Origin: CAZYSK01 sp964649415
Lineage (GTDB): Bacteria; Chloroflexota; Anaerolineae; B4-G1
Length of the DNA: 48,090 bases
Direction: 5' to 3'
Assembly: GCA_964649415.1 (NCBI GenBank)
Contig: CAZYSK010000042.1
Location: forward strand, 1-48,090
Made by a program: the position numbers and the translations under genes. Below, piece by piece: positions 48,051-48,090 of this stretch (the stretch's first letter is position 1; each line of letters opens with the position of its first letter). A model generated the notes under the pieces. It saw nothing but the letters and a program-made list of their open reading frames with translations. It had not been told where the DNA came from and made no database searches.

Positions 48051-48090
48051 GAGGTGTCGCCTTTTTTACGGGGGCAGTTTTCGGCCCCAT
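48043..48090 (-). CDS. C-terminal end of the preceding gene, cut by the window edge
   Basis: The last 15 codons of an open frame that enters from beyond the window and stops with TAA at 48045-48043. The visible residues end GPKTAPVKKATPLD, a short Lys/Pro-rich tail. Its coupling to the E1-like gene suggests it belongs to the same operon; an E2-like protein or a CD-NTase is the natural candidate, but the sequence shown does not identify it. Confidence 0.45.
   Translation of the reverse strand: MGPKTAPVKKATPLD

Overview
This is a gene-dense, high-GC bacterial window with short intergenic gaps and many consensus-like sigma70 promoters. The best guess is a Chloroflexota genome of Anaerolineae type. 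That is an inference from style: Thr/Pro-rich linkers ending in LysM or SH3b domains, an NBR1-Ig/CARDB lipoprotein, an archaeal-type phosphoglycerate mutase, a deoxynucleoside kinase pair, and many short hairpin repeats. No rRNA, tRNA or CRISPR array was found.

Layout. 0-3.8 kb (+): a PhzF-like isomerase, an AzlC/AzlD amino-acid exporter, a tandem hairpin-repeat array and a surface lipoprotein. 3.8-10.2 kb (-): a probable long operon behind a consensus promoter at 10.25 kb, encoding two deoxynucleoside kinases, an AlaX-type Ala-tRNA editing protein, a metallo-beta-lactamase-fold protein that has lost most zinc ligands, a TPR membrane protein, a standalone copy of a protease N-terminal domain, and the trypsin-fold protease itself. 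10.2-12.9 kb (-): glutamine synthetase and a GT4 glycosyltransferase. 12.9-14.9 kb (+): a secreted LysM protein behind a long leader, closed by back-to-back terminators. 15-17.3 kb (-): a polysaccharide-initiating glycosylphosphotransferase and a GT2. Clear divergent promoters separate these from a + operon (17.5-22.8 kb) of an M20 hydrolase, pseudouridine-5'-phosphate glycosidase, a membrane-anchored EEP phosphatase and RecF.

22.8-27.1 kb (-): RsmG, archaeal-type phosphoglycerate mutase, a MalK-type ATPase and a DeoR regulator that looks leaderless. 27.3-31.9 kb (+): an APC permease with universal-stress domains, overlapped by a USP-DUF389-SH3b protein. 31.9-38.8 kb (+): a structured leader that can be drawn as a terminator/antiterminator switch, then a GAF-PAS-GAF-PAS hybrid histidine kinase, a UbiA prenyltransferase, a radical SAM/SPASM protein and a polyprenyl diphosphate synthase. 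38.8-45.6 kb (-): a small membrane protein, a TGS GTPase, a thioredoxin-thioredoxin reductase fusion, a truncated AlkD-like remnant, a methyltransferase, an MFS transporter and the intact AlkD-like protein.

46.1-48.1 kb (-) has visibly lower GC and reads as a defence cassette cut by the window edge: an E1-like adenylyltransferase, a JAMM/JAB isopeptidase and a two-TM plus beta-rich protein resembling the Cap15 (S-2TMbeta) effector of CBASS. The nucleotide cyclase and E2 that would complete a type II-like CBASS are not in view; only the last 15 codons of the preceding gene are present.

Other non-coding structure includes a family of hairpin repeats in which the stems covary while the loop stays AGGAT/AAGAT, and two elements of about 100-120 bp bounded by perfect, related inverted repeats.
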